DNA from: Armigeres subalbatus
Taxonomy: Eukaryota; Arthropoda; Insecta; Diptera; Culicidae
DNA length: 64,000 nucleotides
Direction: 5' to 3'
Assembly: GCF_024139115.2 (NCBI RefSeq)
Contig: NC_085139.1
Coordinates: 103,216,158-103,280,157 of the forward strand
Part shown: positions 11,501 to 22,900 of the stretch, one piece after another
Position numbering within the stretch: position 1 is the first letter of the stretch
How the letters are laid out: each line of letters starts with the position of its first letter
Position numbers and translations under genes: made by a program
Notes under the pieces: generated by a model
Told to the model about the DNA's origin: nothing
Database searches by the model: none
Seen by the model: only the letters and a program-made list of their open reading frames with translations

Positions 11501-14500
11501 TTTCCTTTGGGAAAATCAGAGATTTTCCTTTGGGAAAATCAGAGATTTTCCTTTGGGAAAATCAGAGATTTTCCTTTGGGAAAATCAGAGATTTTCCTTT
11601 GGGAAAATCAGAGATTTTCCTTTGGGAAAATCAGAGATTTTCCTTTGGGAAAATCAGAGATTTTCCTTTGGGAAAATCAGAGATTTTCCTTTGGGAAAAT
11701 CAGAGATTTTCCTTTGGGAAAATCAGAGATTTTCCTTTGGGAAAATCAGAGATTTTCCTTTGGGAAAATCAGAGATTTTCCTTTGGGAAAATCAGAGATT
11801 TTCCTTTGGGAAAATCAGAATTTTTCCTTTGGGAAATCAGAGATTTTCCTTCGAAATCAGAGATTTTCCTTCGAAATCAGAATTTTCCTTCGAAATCAGA
11901 GATTTTCCTTCGGGAAATCAGAGATTTTCCTTCGAAATCAGAGATTTTCCTTCGGGAAAATCAAGATTTTCCTTCGGAAAATCAGAGATTTTCCTTTGGG
12001 GATATCAGAGATTTTCCTTTGGGGAAATCAGAGAATTTCCTTTGAGGAAATTAGAAATTTTCCTTTGTGGAAATCAGAGATTTTTCTTTGGGGAAATCAG
12101 AGATTTTCCTTTGGTGAAATCAGAGATTTTCTTTTGGGAAAATCAGAGATTTTCCTTTGAGGAAATCAGAGATTTTTCTTTGGGGAAATTAGAGATTTCC
12201 CTTTGGGGAAATCAGAGATTTTCCTTTGGGGAAATCAGAGATTTTCCTTTGAGGAAATCAGAGATTTTCCTTTGGGGAAATTAGAGATTTTCCTTTGAGA
12301 AAATCAGAGATTTTCCTTTGAGGAAATCAGAGATTTTCCTTTGGGGAAATCAGAGATTTTCCTTTGAGGAAATCAGAGATTTTCCTTTGGGGAAGTCAGA
12401 GATTTTCCTTTGAGGAAATCAGAGATTTTCCTTTGGGGAAATTAGAGATTTTCCTTTGGGGAAATCAGAGATTTTCCTTTGGGGAAATTAGAGATTTTCC
12501 TTTGAGGAAATCAGAGATTTTCCTTTGAGGAAATCAGAGATTTTCCTTTGGGGAAATCAGAGATTTTCCTTTGGGGAAATCAGAGATTTTCCTTTGGGGA
12601 AATCAGAGATTTTCCTTTGGGGAAATCAGAGATTTTCCTTTGGGGAAATCAGAGATTTTCCTTTGGGGAAATCAGAGATTTTCCTTTGGGGAAATCAGAG
12701 ATTTTCCTTTATGGAAATCAGAGATTTTCCTTTGGGGAAATCAGAGCTTTTCCTTTGGGGAAATCAGAGCTTTTCCTTTGGGGAAATCAGAGATTTTCCT
12801 TTGGGGAAATCAGAGATTTTTCTTTAAGGAAATCGTAAATTTTCCTTTGGGGAAATCAGAGCTTTTCCTTTGAAATCAGAGCTTTTCCTTTGGAAATCAA
12901 ACTTTTCCTTTGGAAATCAAATTTTCTTTGAAATCAGAGCTTTTCCTTTGAGAAATTAAGTTTTCCTTTGAAATCAGAGATTTTCCTTTGAAATCAGAGT
13001 TTTTCCTTTGAGGAAATCAGAGATTTTCCTTTGGGGAAATCAGAGATTTTCCTTGGGAAATCAGAGGTTTTTCCTTTGGGGAAATCAGAGATTTTCCTTT
13101 GGGGAAATCAGAGATTTTCCTTTGAAATCAGAGATTTTCCTTTGGGGAAATCAGAGATTGTCCTTTAGGAAAATCAGAGATTTTCCTTTAGAAATCAGAG
13201 ATTTTCCTTTGGAAATCAGAGATTTTTATTTGGGGAAATCAAAGATTTTCCTTTGGGGAAATCTGAGATTTTCCTTTGGGGAAATCAGAGATTTTCCTTC
13301 GGGGAAATCAAAGATTATCCTTTAGGGAAATCAGAGATTTTCCTTTGGGGAAATCAGAGGTTTTCCTTTGGGGAAATCAGAGATTTTTCTTCGGGGAAAT
13401 CAGAGATTTTTTTTGGGGAAATCAGAGATTTTCCTTTGAGGAAATCAGAGATTTTCCTTTGAGGAAATCAGAGATTTTCCTTTGGGAAATCAGAGATTTT
13501 CCTTTGGGAAATCAGAGATTTTCCTTTGGGAAATCAGAGATTTTCCTTTGGGGAAATCAGAGATTTTCCTTTGGGGAAATCAGAGATTTTCCTTTGGGGA
13601 AATCAGAGATTTTCCTTTGGGGAAATCAGAGATTTTCCTTTGGGGAAATCAGAGATTTTCCTTTGGGGAAATCAGAGATTTTCCTTTGGGGAAATCAGAG
13701 ATTTTCCTTTGGGGAAATCAAAGATTTTCCTTTGAGGAAATCAGAGATTTTCCTTTGGGGAAATCAGAGATTTTCCTTTGGGGAAATCAAAGCTTTTCCT
13801 TTGGGGAAATCAGAGATTTTTCTTTGGGGAAATCAGAGCTTTTCCTTTGAGGAAATTAGAGATTTTTCCTTGGGGAAATCAGAGATTTTTCCTTGGGGAA
13901 ATCAGAGGTTAGGTTTCCTTTGGGGAAATTAGAGATTTTCCTTTGGGGAAATAAGAGATTTTTCTTTTGGGAAATCAGAATTTTTCCTTTGGGGAAATCA
14001 GAGATTGTCCTTTAGGAAAATCAGAGATTGTCCTTTGGGGAAATCAGAGATATTCCGTTGAGGAAATCAGAGATTTTCCTTTGGGGAAATCAGAGCTTTT
14101 CGTTTTGGGGAAATAAGAGCTTTTCTTTTGGGGCATTTAGAGATTTTTCTTTGGGGAAATCAGAGATTTTCCTTTCGGGAAATCAGAGATTTTCCTTTGG
14201 GGAAATAAGAGATTTTCCTTTGGGGAAACCAGAGATTTTCCTTTGGGGAAATCAGAGATTTTCCTTTGGGGAAATCAGAGGTTAGGTTTCCTTTGGGGAA
14301 ATTAGAGAATTTCCTTTGGGGAAATAGGAGATTTTTCTTTGGGGAAATCAGAAATTTTCCTTTGGGGAAATCAGAGATTATCCTTTAGGAAAATCAGAGA
14401 TTGTCCTTTGGGAAAATCAGAGATATTCCGTTGAGGAAATCAGAGATTTTCCTTTGGGGAAATCAGAGATTCTCCTTCGGTAAATCTGAGATTTTTCGTC

Positions 14501-14595
14501 GAGAAATCTGAATTTTCTCTTTGGTAAATCTGAGATTCTTGTTCGGGAAATTTTCCTTCAGAAAATCTGAGATTTTTCTAAGCGAAATCTAGGTT
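5530..14595. repeat. Giant 23-bp minisatellite, array 1
   Basis: About 390 tandem units. The commonest unit is 23 bp: arm GGAAAATC, spacer AGA, complementary arm GATTTTCC, spacer TTTG. A 22-bp variant has a TTCG spacer and GGAAATC (5530-5760, 8175-8395). A 23-bp GGGGAAATC variant dominates 5770-6950, 8400-10380 and 11990-14460. The most homogeneous blocks are 7080-7625 and 10560-11815. Because 23 is not a multiple of 3, open frames cycle through all three phases and give a 23-residue peptide periodicity. The frames at 6931-8580 and 10815-12284 are such artefacts. The right edge decays into divergent units (14467-14592). There is no sign of a gene. It is most simply read as a satellite or minisatellite block. 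Confidence 0.95.
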
Positions 14596-16911
14596 GGAGA
14601 ACAGGATATGAGGATTGGTGAGCATCAGTACTTTTTATTACCAAAAGCTCATTGAGGTTACGGTTCATTTATTGAATTATTCGCTGTCTGCAGTTTGTTT
14701 GAACATGATAGCTTGAAACCGCGAAAGATTAGGTTCAATCGTTTTCACGCAATAAAGGTATAAATCATTTCAAGCGGTGCCGTTGACAGAATGCATTGCC
14801 AGACAACAAAACTCGATGAAGAAAGCTCCAATTCACCACAGGAGGTTTCCGTCTATAACAAAGCTGACGAATCCGCGTTGCTATCACCAGCTTTGACGTC
14901 TTTTATTTTTTTTCCAATCCTTTGTGTGGTATGGCTGTCGCAAGGTGGAATGGAAATTACTGCAACGTGCGCCTTCGTCGCCCACTAAACTCTTAATCGA
15001 GACCGGTTTTGCGAGGTGTTGTCAGGTTCTGAAGAATTACCGAACGGCGGCGAACGGGTTTGCATGGTGGTGTATTAATCAGTTACTCGTCTGGTTAAGA
15101 ATCGAACGCAGTGAAAATGCTTAAAGGTATAATTCGAATGCAACTCATGCGAACGGTAATACTCTCCATTCATAGATTCCGGGCTGCTGAAAACGGAATG
15201 GCGCAGCTCGAACTGGTTATTTTCAATAAGTTGAACGATTGCATCCCATTAGTCAGAGGTAATGTGACAGGCGAAACTTGTGATAAAAAGTACATTGTGG
15301 TTTGGTTATACCGAGTTCGGAGTATGTATTGCGTCTTTGGATAATAATTTCCTTTCTCGGTGGCGTGGTCGTAATGGATCGTGCTTGATCGGAGAATTGC
15401 AGATCTAAAACAGAAGCAAAGAATTGTCATTTGAATTTCCTTCACATTAACTTGGTAATTCGCTGAAACCTTCAGTTCAAAATCAAAACCGATATAAATC
15501 CAATTCGAAATCCAATCCAAATTCAATCCAAATCCGAATCAAAATTTGTGCCAAATCGATACTAAACTTGGATTGTAATGTTATGGCGATGTATTTTACT
15601 CAATCTTTTGTGCATCTGTTCTCAAATCAGTCGCTATGAAACATGTTCAGTGATCTCTGAACGGTGGAGAAGTAATGGGTCCCACTGACGTTGATTTACT
15701 TGTTGAATAATATTAGCAATTCATTCATAGTTCACCGCGGACACCCACCCCCGTAGTTAGGCTCAACCCACCGGTGATCGCACCAGGCCAGGTGCTTGAT
15801 CTTGCGATTCGAGTGATTCCTAACCACTCCACTCTTCAACCCTGACGACGTTGTTGGGTGCCGTACAGGGTTTTTGCCTTCGCCGAACAATCTTGACCCC
15901 TTCGCTCCGATTCCCAGCCGCTTGTCGGCTGCAGTGCAGCCGCATAGGTATGAAGAAAAAAATAAGAATGCATTCTCAAGCACTCTTTGCATAGGACTTT
16001 GCGCACCGACCGCTTTGTTGATGGAGCCGCTCGCTGTCACATCTCTCGGCGAGGTGGTGGCACAGTTTTATGGGCTATGTTGCTCGCAAATCAGCATTAC
16101 ATTGGTTTTATTGAGCATGTCAAATGACTACGTTAAACGATTTACGTTTTGTGTAGGTGCAGGATGGAATTTATGACGATTTGTGTTTCAGCATATATGT
16201 TGAGCAAAAGGTTCCCTCTGGCGAAGGGATGCAAACATTACGAAAGATCTGCACAGATATACCGAATAGCAATGCTGACGCCGTTATTTTACCTCTCCAA
16301 ATCCAATATAAATTCAGTCCATTTTAGAATTCCGGATTCAGAGATGGAATCCAAACTTACATATTTATTCATTAGTCATAATGATCTTTGTATCTTACAT
16401 GTTTTGACGTGACATCGTTTATGCATGAGCCTCAAACAAATCCCAATTATCGAACGCGTTTTTTACTTTGTTTCAATTTTCTTTTCTCTATTCGTAGCAA
16501 CGAAAAGTTGGTGCAAACACTTTTTTCTTAGTCTTGTGTCAAGTAGTAGGTAGCCTCAACAAGACCCAAATTAGATAGAAACCAAATCCGGAAAGCGTGG
16601 CCACTTGATTAGCTCGACGTGCACAAGCTGCATCGAAATGGTTATGAAACATTTCAGTCTTGGAAAATTGACTGCCAAAAATTAACTAAGGGATATCTGA
16701 ATTATAAAAAAAATTGTGTTACATTTTCACTCATGCTTATTTTTCGCGTAATACGTTGCTTTCAAATTTCAGAAACAATAATCTTAGATACGTGATGCTT
16801 AAACTCATTTATTAATATGATTATTAGACACAAGAAGTTACTCATAGCTAGCGGATATATGCAGTTTCGTGTCAGTTGCTTTGAAACGCACAGAGGGTTT
16901 AAAGCAAGGTG
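14596..16911. other. Unassigned spacer between the two arrays
   Basis: About 2.3 kb of non-repetitive AT-rich DNA. Frames of 60-118 codons exist on both strands (for example 15170-15526 minus, 15874-16176 plus) but overlap each other, have no recognisable domain and lack consistent coding character. The stretch 15730-16040 is more GC-rich than its surroundings and could be an old exon or repeat fragment, but I cannot name it. Confidence 0.4.
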
Positions 16912-19900
16912 ATGGTTTCAAGAGGCTCGGAAGCCTCCTTTCAAGAGGCTCGGAAGCCTCCTTTCAAGAGGCTCGGAAGCCTCCTTTCAAGAGGCTCAGG
17001 AAGCCTCCTTTCAAGAGGCTCAGGCCCCCTTTCAAGAGGCTCAGAAGCCTCCTTTCAAGAGGCTCAGGAAGCCTCCAGCCCAGGGCTCAGGCCTCCTTTC
17101 AAGAGGCTCAGGAAGCCTCCTTTCAAGAGGCTCAGGAAGCCTCCTTTCAAGAGGCTCAGAGCCTCCTTTCAAGAGGCTCAGAGCCTCCTTTCAAGAGCTC
17201 CAGAAGCCTCCTTTCAAGAGGCTCAGAAGCCTCCTTTCAAGAGGCTCAGAGCCTCCTTTCAAGAGGCTCAGGAAGCCTCCCTTTCAAGAGGCTCAGAAGC
17301 CTTCTTTCAAGAGGCTCAGAGCCTCCTTTCAAGAGGCTCAGAGCCTCCTTTCAAGAGAGCTCAGAGCCTCCTTTCAAGAGGCTCAGAGCCTCCTTTCAAG
17401 AGCTCAGAGCCTCCTTTCAAGAGAGCTCAGAAGCCTCCTTTCAAGAGAGCTCAGGCCTCCTTTCAAGAGAGCTCAAGCCTCCTTTCAAGAGCTCAAGCCT
17501 CCTTTCAAGAAGGCTCAGAGCCTCCAGCCAAGGGCTCAGAGCCTCCTTTCAAAGAGGCTCAGGCCTCCTTTCAAGAGGCTCAGAGCCTCCTTTCAAGAGC
17601 TCAGGCCTCCTTTCAAGAGGCTCAGAGCCTCCTTTCAAGAGGCTCAGAAGCCTCCTTTCAAGAGGCTCAGAAGCCTCCTTTCAAGAGGCTCAGAGCCTCC
17701 TTTCCAAGAGGCTCCTCAGAGCCTCCTTTCCAAGAGCTCTGGAAGCCTCCTTTCAAGAGCTCAGAAGCCTCCTTTCCAAGAGGCTCAGAAGCCTCCTTTA
17801 AAGAGGCTCAAGCCTCCTTTCAAGAGGCTCAGAGCCTCCTTTCAAGAGGCTCAGAAGCCTCCTTTCAAGAGCTCAGAAGCCTCCTTTCAAGAGGCTCAGA
17901 GCCTCCTTTCAAGAGGCTCAGAAGCCTCCTTTCAAGAGGCTCAGAAGCCTCCTTTCAAGAAAGCTCAGAAGCCTCCTTTCAAGAGGCTCAGAAGCCTCCT
18001 TTCAAAAAGCTCAAGCCTCCTTTCAAGAGCTCAGAGCCTCCTTTCAAGAGGCTCAGGCCTCCTTTCAAGAGGCTCCAGAAGCCTCCTTTCAAGAGGCTCC
18101 AGGAAGCCTCCCCTTTTCAAGAGGCTCCAAGCCTCCTTTCTGAAGAGGCTCAAGCCTCCTTTCAAGAGGCTCAGAGCCTGCTTCAAAGGCCTCCTTTCAA
18201 GAGGCTCAGGAAGCCTCCTTTCAAGAGCTCAGAGCCTCCTTTCAAGAGGCCTCAGAAGCCTCCTTTCAAGAGGCTCCAGAAGCCTCCTTTCAAGAGGCTC
18301 AGAAGCCTCCTTTCAAGAGCTCAGGAAGCCTCCTTTCAAGAAGGCTCCAGAAGCCTCCTTTCAAGAGAGCTCAGAAGCCTCCTTTCAAGAGGCTCAAGCC
18401 TCCTTTCAAGAGGCTCAGAAGCCTCCTTTCAAGAGCTCAGAGCCTCCTTTCAAGAGGCTCAAGCCTCCTTTCAAGGCTCAGAAGCCTCCTTTCAAGAGGC
18501 TCAGGCCTCCTTTCAAGAGGCTCAAGCCTCCTTTCAAGAGGCTCAGAGCCTCCTTTCAAGAGGCTCAGGAAGCCTCCTTTCAAGAGCTCAGAGCCTCCTT
18601 TCAAGAGGCTCAGGAAGCCTCCTTTCAAGAAGGCTCAAGCCTCCTTTCAAGAGGCTCCAGGCCTCCTTTCAAGAGGCTCAGGAAGCCTCCTTTCAAGAGC
18701 TCAGGCCTCCTTTCAGAGGCTCAAGCCTCCTTTCAAGAGGCTCAGAGCCTCCTTTCAAGAGGCTCAGAGCCTCCTTTCAAGAGGCTCAGGCCTCCTTTCA
18801 AGAGGCTCAAGCCTCCTTTCCAAGAGGCTCAGAGCCTCCTTTCAAGAGAGCTCAGAGCCTCCTTTCAAGAAGGCTCAGAAGCCTCCCTTTCAGAGCTCAG
18901 AAGCCTCCTTTCAAGAGGCTCAGGCCTCCTTTCAAGAGGCTCAGGCCTCCTTTCAAGAGGCTCAGAGCCTCCTTTCAAGAGGCTTGGAAGCCTCCTTTCA
19001 AGAGGCTCAGAGCCTCCTTTCAAGAGGCTCAGAGTCTCCTTTCAAGAGGCTCAGGAAGCCTCCTTCAAGAGTCTCCAGGAAGCCTCTTTTCAAGAGTCTG
19101 GAAGCCTCCTTTCAAAGGCTCAGAGCCTCCTTTCAAGAGGCTCAGAAGCCTCCTTAGAGGCTCAGGCCTCCTTTCAAGAGGGCTCAGAGCTTCCTTTCAA
19201 GAGGCTCAGAAGCCTCCTTTCAAGAGGCTCAGGCCTCCTTTCAAGAGGCTCAAGCCTCCTTTCAAGAGGCTCAGGCCTCCTTTCAAGAGGCTCAGAAGCC
19301 TCCTTTCAAGAGGCTCAGGCCTCCTTTCAAGAGGCTCAGGCCTCCTTTCAAGAGGCTCAGAAGCCTCCTTTCAAGAGGCTCAGAAGCCTCCTTTCAAGAG
19401 GGCTCCAGAAGCCTCCCTTTCAAGAGCTCAGAAGCCTCCTTTCAAGAGAGCTCAGAAGCCTCCTTTCAAGAGGCTCAGAAGCCTCCTTTCCAAGAGCTCA
19501 GAAGCCTCCTTTCAAGAAGAGCTCAGAGCCTCCTTTCAAGAGGCCTCAGAGCCTCCTTTCAAGAGGCTCAGAAGCCTCCTTTCAAGAGGCTCAAGCCTCC
19601 TTTCAAGAGGCTCAGAGCCTCCTTTCAAGAGGCTCAGAAGCCTCTTTTCAAGAGGCTTAAGCCTCTTTTCAAGAGGCCTCAGCCTCCTTTCAAGAGGCTT
19701 GGAAGCCTCCTTTCTAGAGGCTCAGGCCTCCTTTCAAGAGAGCTCAGAAGCCTCCTTTCCAAGGCTCAGAAGCCTCCTTTCAAGGCTCAGGCCTCCTTTC
19801 AAGAGGCTCAGGCCTCCTTTCAAGAGGGCTCCAGAGCCTCCTTTCAAGAGGCTCAGAGCCTCCTTTCAAGAGGCCTCAGGCCTCCTTTCAAGAGGCTCAG

Positions 19901-22900
19901 GAAGCCTCCTTTCAAGAGGCTCAGAAGCCTCCTTTCAAGAGGCCTGGAAGCCTCCTTTCAAGAGGCTCAGGCCTCCTTTCAAGAGCTCAGAAGCCTCCTT
20001 TCAAGAGGCTCAGGCCTCCTTTCAAGAGGCTCCAGAAGCCTCCTTTCAAGAGGCTCAGAAGCCTCCTATCAAGAGGCTCAGGCCTCCTTTCAAGAGGCCC
20101 AAAGCCTCCTTTCAAGAGGCTCAGAGCCTCCTTTCAAGAGGCTCCAGGAAGCCTCCTTTCAAAAGGTCTCAGGAGCCTCCTTTCAAGAGGCTCCAGTCTC
20201 CTTTCAAGAGGCTCAGAGCCTCCTTTCAAGGGTCTCAGAAGCCTCCCTTCAAGAGTCTCAGGCCTCCTTTCAAGAGGCTCAGAGCCTCCTTTCAAGAGGC
20301 TCAGAAGCCTCCTTTAGAGGCTCAGGCCTCCTTTCAAGAGGCTCAGGCCTCCTTTCAAGAGGCTCAGAGCCTCCTTTCAAGAGGCTCAGGCCTCCTTTCA
20401 AGAGGCTCAGAGCCTCCTTTCAAGAGGCTCAGAAGCCTCCTTTCAAGAGGCTCAAGCCTCCTTTCAAGAGGCTCAGAGCCTCCTTTCAAGAGGCTCAGAA
20501 GCCTCCTTTCAAGAGGCTCAGGCCTCCTTTCAAGAAGGCTCAGGCCTCCTTTCAAGAGGCTCAGGCCTCCTTTCAAGAGGGCCTCAGAGCCTCCTTCAAG
20601 AGGCTCAGAGCCTCCTTTCAAGAGGCTCAGAAGCCTCCTTCAAGAGGCTCAGAAGCCTCCTTTCAAGAACTCAGCCTCCTTTCAAGAGGCTCAGGCCTCC
20701 TTTCAAGAGGCTCCAGCCTCCTTTCAAGAGGCTTGGAAGCCTCCTTTCAAGAGGCTCAGAGCCTCCTTTCAAGAGGCTCAGGCCTCCTTTCAAGAGGCTC
20801 AGGAAGCCTCCTTTCTAGAGCTCAGAAGCCTCCTTTCAAGAGGCTCAGAGCCTCCTTTCAAGCTCAAGCCTCCTTTCAAGAGGCTCAAGCCTCCTTTCAA
20901 GAGGCTCCAGCCTCCTTTCAAGAGGCTCAGGAAGCCTCCTTTCAAGAGGCTCAGAGCCTCCTTTCAAGAGGCTCAGGAAGCCTCCTTTCAAGAGGCTCAG
21001 AAGCCTCCTTTCAAGAGGCTCAAGCCTCCTTTCAGAGGCTCAGAGCCTCCTTTCAAGAGGCTCAGGCCTCCTTTCAAGAGGCTCGGAAGCCTCCTTTCAA
21101 GAGAGCTCAGGCCTCCTTTCAAGAGGCTCAGAAGCCTCCTTTCAAGAGGCTCAGGAATCCTCCTTTCAAGAGGCTCAGAGCCTCCTTTCAAGAGGCTCAG
21201 AAGCCTCCCTTTCAAGAGGCTCAGGCCTCCTTTCAAGAGCTCAGAGCCTCCCTTTCAAGAGGCTCAGAGCCTCCTTTCAAGAGGCTCAGAAGCCTCCTTT
21301 CAAGAGGCTCAGAAGCCTCCTTTCAAGAGGCTCCAGCCTCCTTTCAAGAGGCTCAAGCCTCCTTTCAAGAGGCCTCAGAAGCCTCCTTTCAGAGGCTCAG
21401 AGCCTCCTTTCAAGAGGCTCAAGCCTCCTTTCAAGAGGCCTGGAAGCCTCCTTTCAAGAGGCTCAGAAGCCTCCTTTCAAGAGGCTCAGAAGCCTCCTTT
21501 CAAGAGGCTCAGAAGCCTCCTTTCAAGAGGCTCAGAAGCCTCCTTTCAAGAGGCTCAAGCCTCCTTTCAAGAGGCTCAAGCCTCCTTTCAAGAGGCCTCA
21601 AGCCTCCTTTCAAGAGGCTCAGAGCCTCCTTTCAAGAGCTCAGAAGCCTCCCTTTCAAGAGCTCAGAGCCTCCTTTCAAGAGGCTCAGAAGCCTCCTTTC
21701 AAGAGGCTCAGAAGCCTCCTTTCAAGAGGCTCAGAAGCCTCCTTTCCAAGAGGCTCAGAAGCCTCCTTTCAAGAGGCTCAGCCTCCTTTCAAGGCTCAGA
21801 GCCTCCTTTCAAGAGGCTCAGAAGCCTCCTTTCAAGAGGCTCAGGCCTCCTTTCAAGGGGCTCAGAGCCTCCTTTCAGGGCTCAGGCCTCCTTTCAAGGG
21901 GCTCAGAAGCCTCCTTTCAAGGGGCTCAGAAGCCTCCTTTCAAGGGCTCAGAGCCTCCTTTCAAGGGGCTCAGAGCCTCCTTTCAAGGGGCTCAGAGCCT
22001 CCTTTCAAGGGGCTCAGAAGCCTCCTTTCAAGGCTCAGGAAGCCTCCTTTCAAGAGGCTCAGAGCCTCCTTTCAAGAGCTCAGAAGCCTCCTTTCAAGAG
22101 GCTCAAGCCTCCTTTCAAGAGGCTCAGAGCCTCCTTTCCAAGAGGCTCAGAAGCCTCCTTTCAAGAGGCTCAAGCCTCCTTTCAAGAGCTCAGAAGCCTC
22201 CTTTCAAGAGGCTCAGGCCTCCTTTCAAGAGGCTCAGAGCCTCCTTTCAAGAGCTCAGAGCCTCCTTTCAGAGGCTCAGAAGCCTCCTTTCAAGAGGCTC
22301 AGGCCTCCTTTCAAGAGCTCAGAAGCCTCCTTTCAAGAGGCTCAGGAAGCCTCCTTTCAAGAGGCTCAAGCCTCCTTTCAAGAGCTCAGGCCTCCTTTCA
22401 AGAGGGCTCAGAAGCCTCCTTTCAAGAGGCTCAGAGCCTCCTTTCAAGAGCTCAGAAGCCTCCTTTCAAGAGGCTCAAGCCTCCTTTCAAGAGGCTCAGG
22501 AAGCCTCCTTTCAAGAGGCTCAGAAGCCTCCTTTCAAGAGGCTCAGAAGCCTCCTTTCAAGAGCTCAGAAGCCTCCTTTCAAGAGGCTCAGGAAGCCTCC
22601 TTTCAAGAGGCTCAGAGCCTCCTTTCAAGAGGCTCAGAAGCCTCTTTCAAGAGGTTTGGAAGCCTCCTTTCAAGAGGCTTGGAAGCCTCCTTTCAAGAGG
22701 CTCAGAAGCCTCCTTTCTAGAGGCTCAGAAGCCTCCTTTCAAGAGCTCAGGAAGCCTCCTTTCTAGAGGCTCAGAAGCCTCCTTTCAAGAGGCTCAGAAG
22801 CCTCCTTTCAAGAGCTCAGGCTTCCTTTCAAGAGGCCTGGAAGCCTCCTTCCAAGAGGCTCAGGAAGCTTCCTTTCAAGAGGCTCAGAAGCTTCCCTTTC

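Noticed and set aside
5420..14285. Many + strand frames of 60-549 codons with a repeated SEIFLW/NQRFSFG pattern
   Set aside because: These are the three phases of the 23-bp array 1 unit. They overlap each other and encode only the repeat.
5530..14595. CRISPR-like array
   Set aside because: Unit spacing is constant and there are no unique spacers. It is a minisatellite in eukaryotic DNA.
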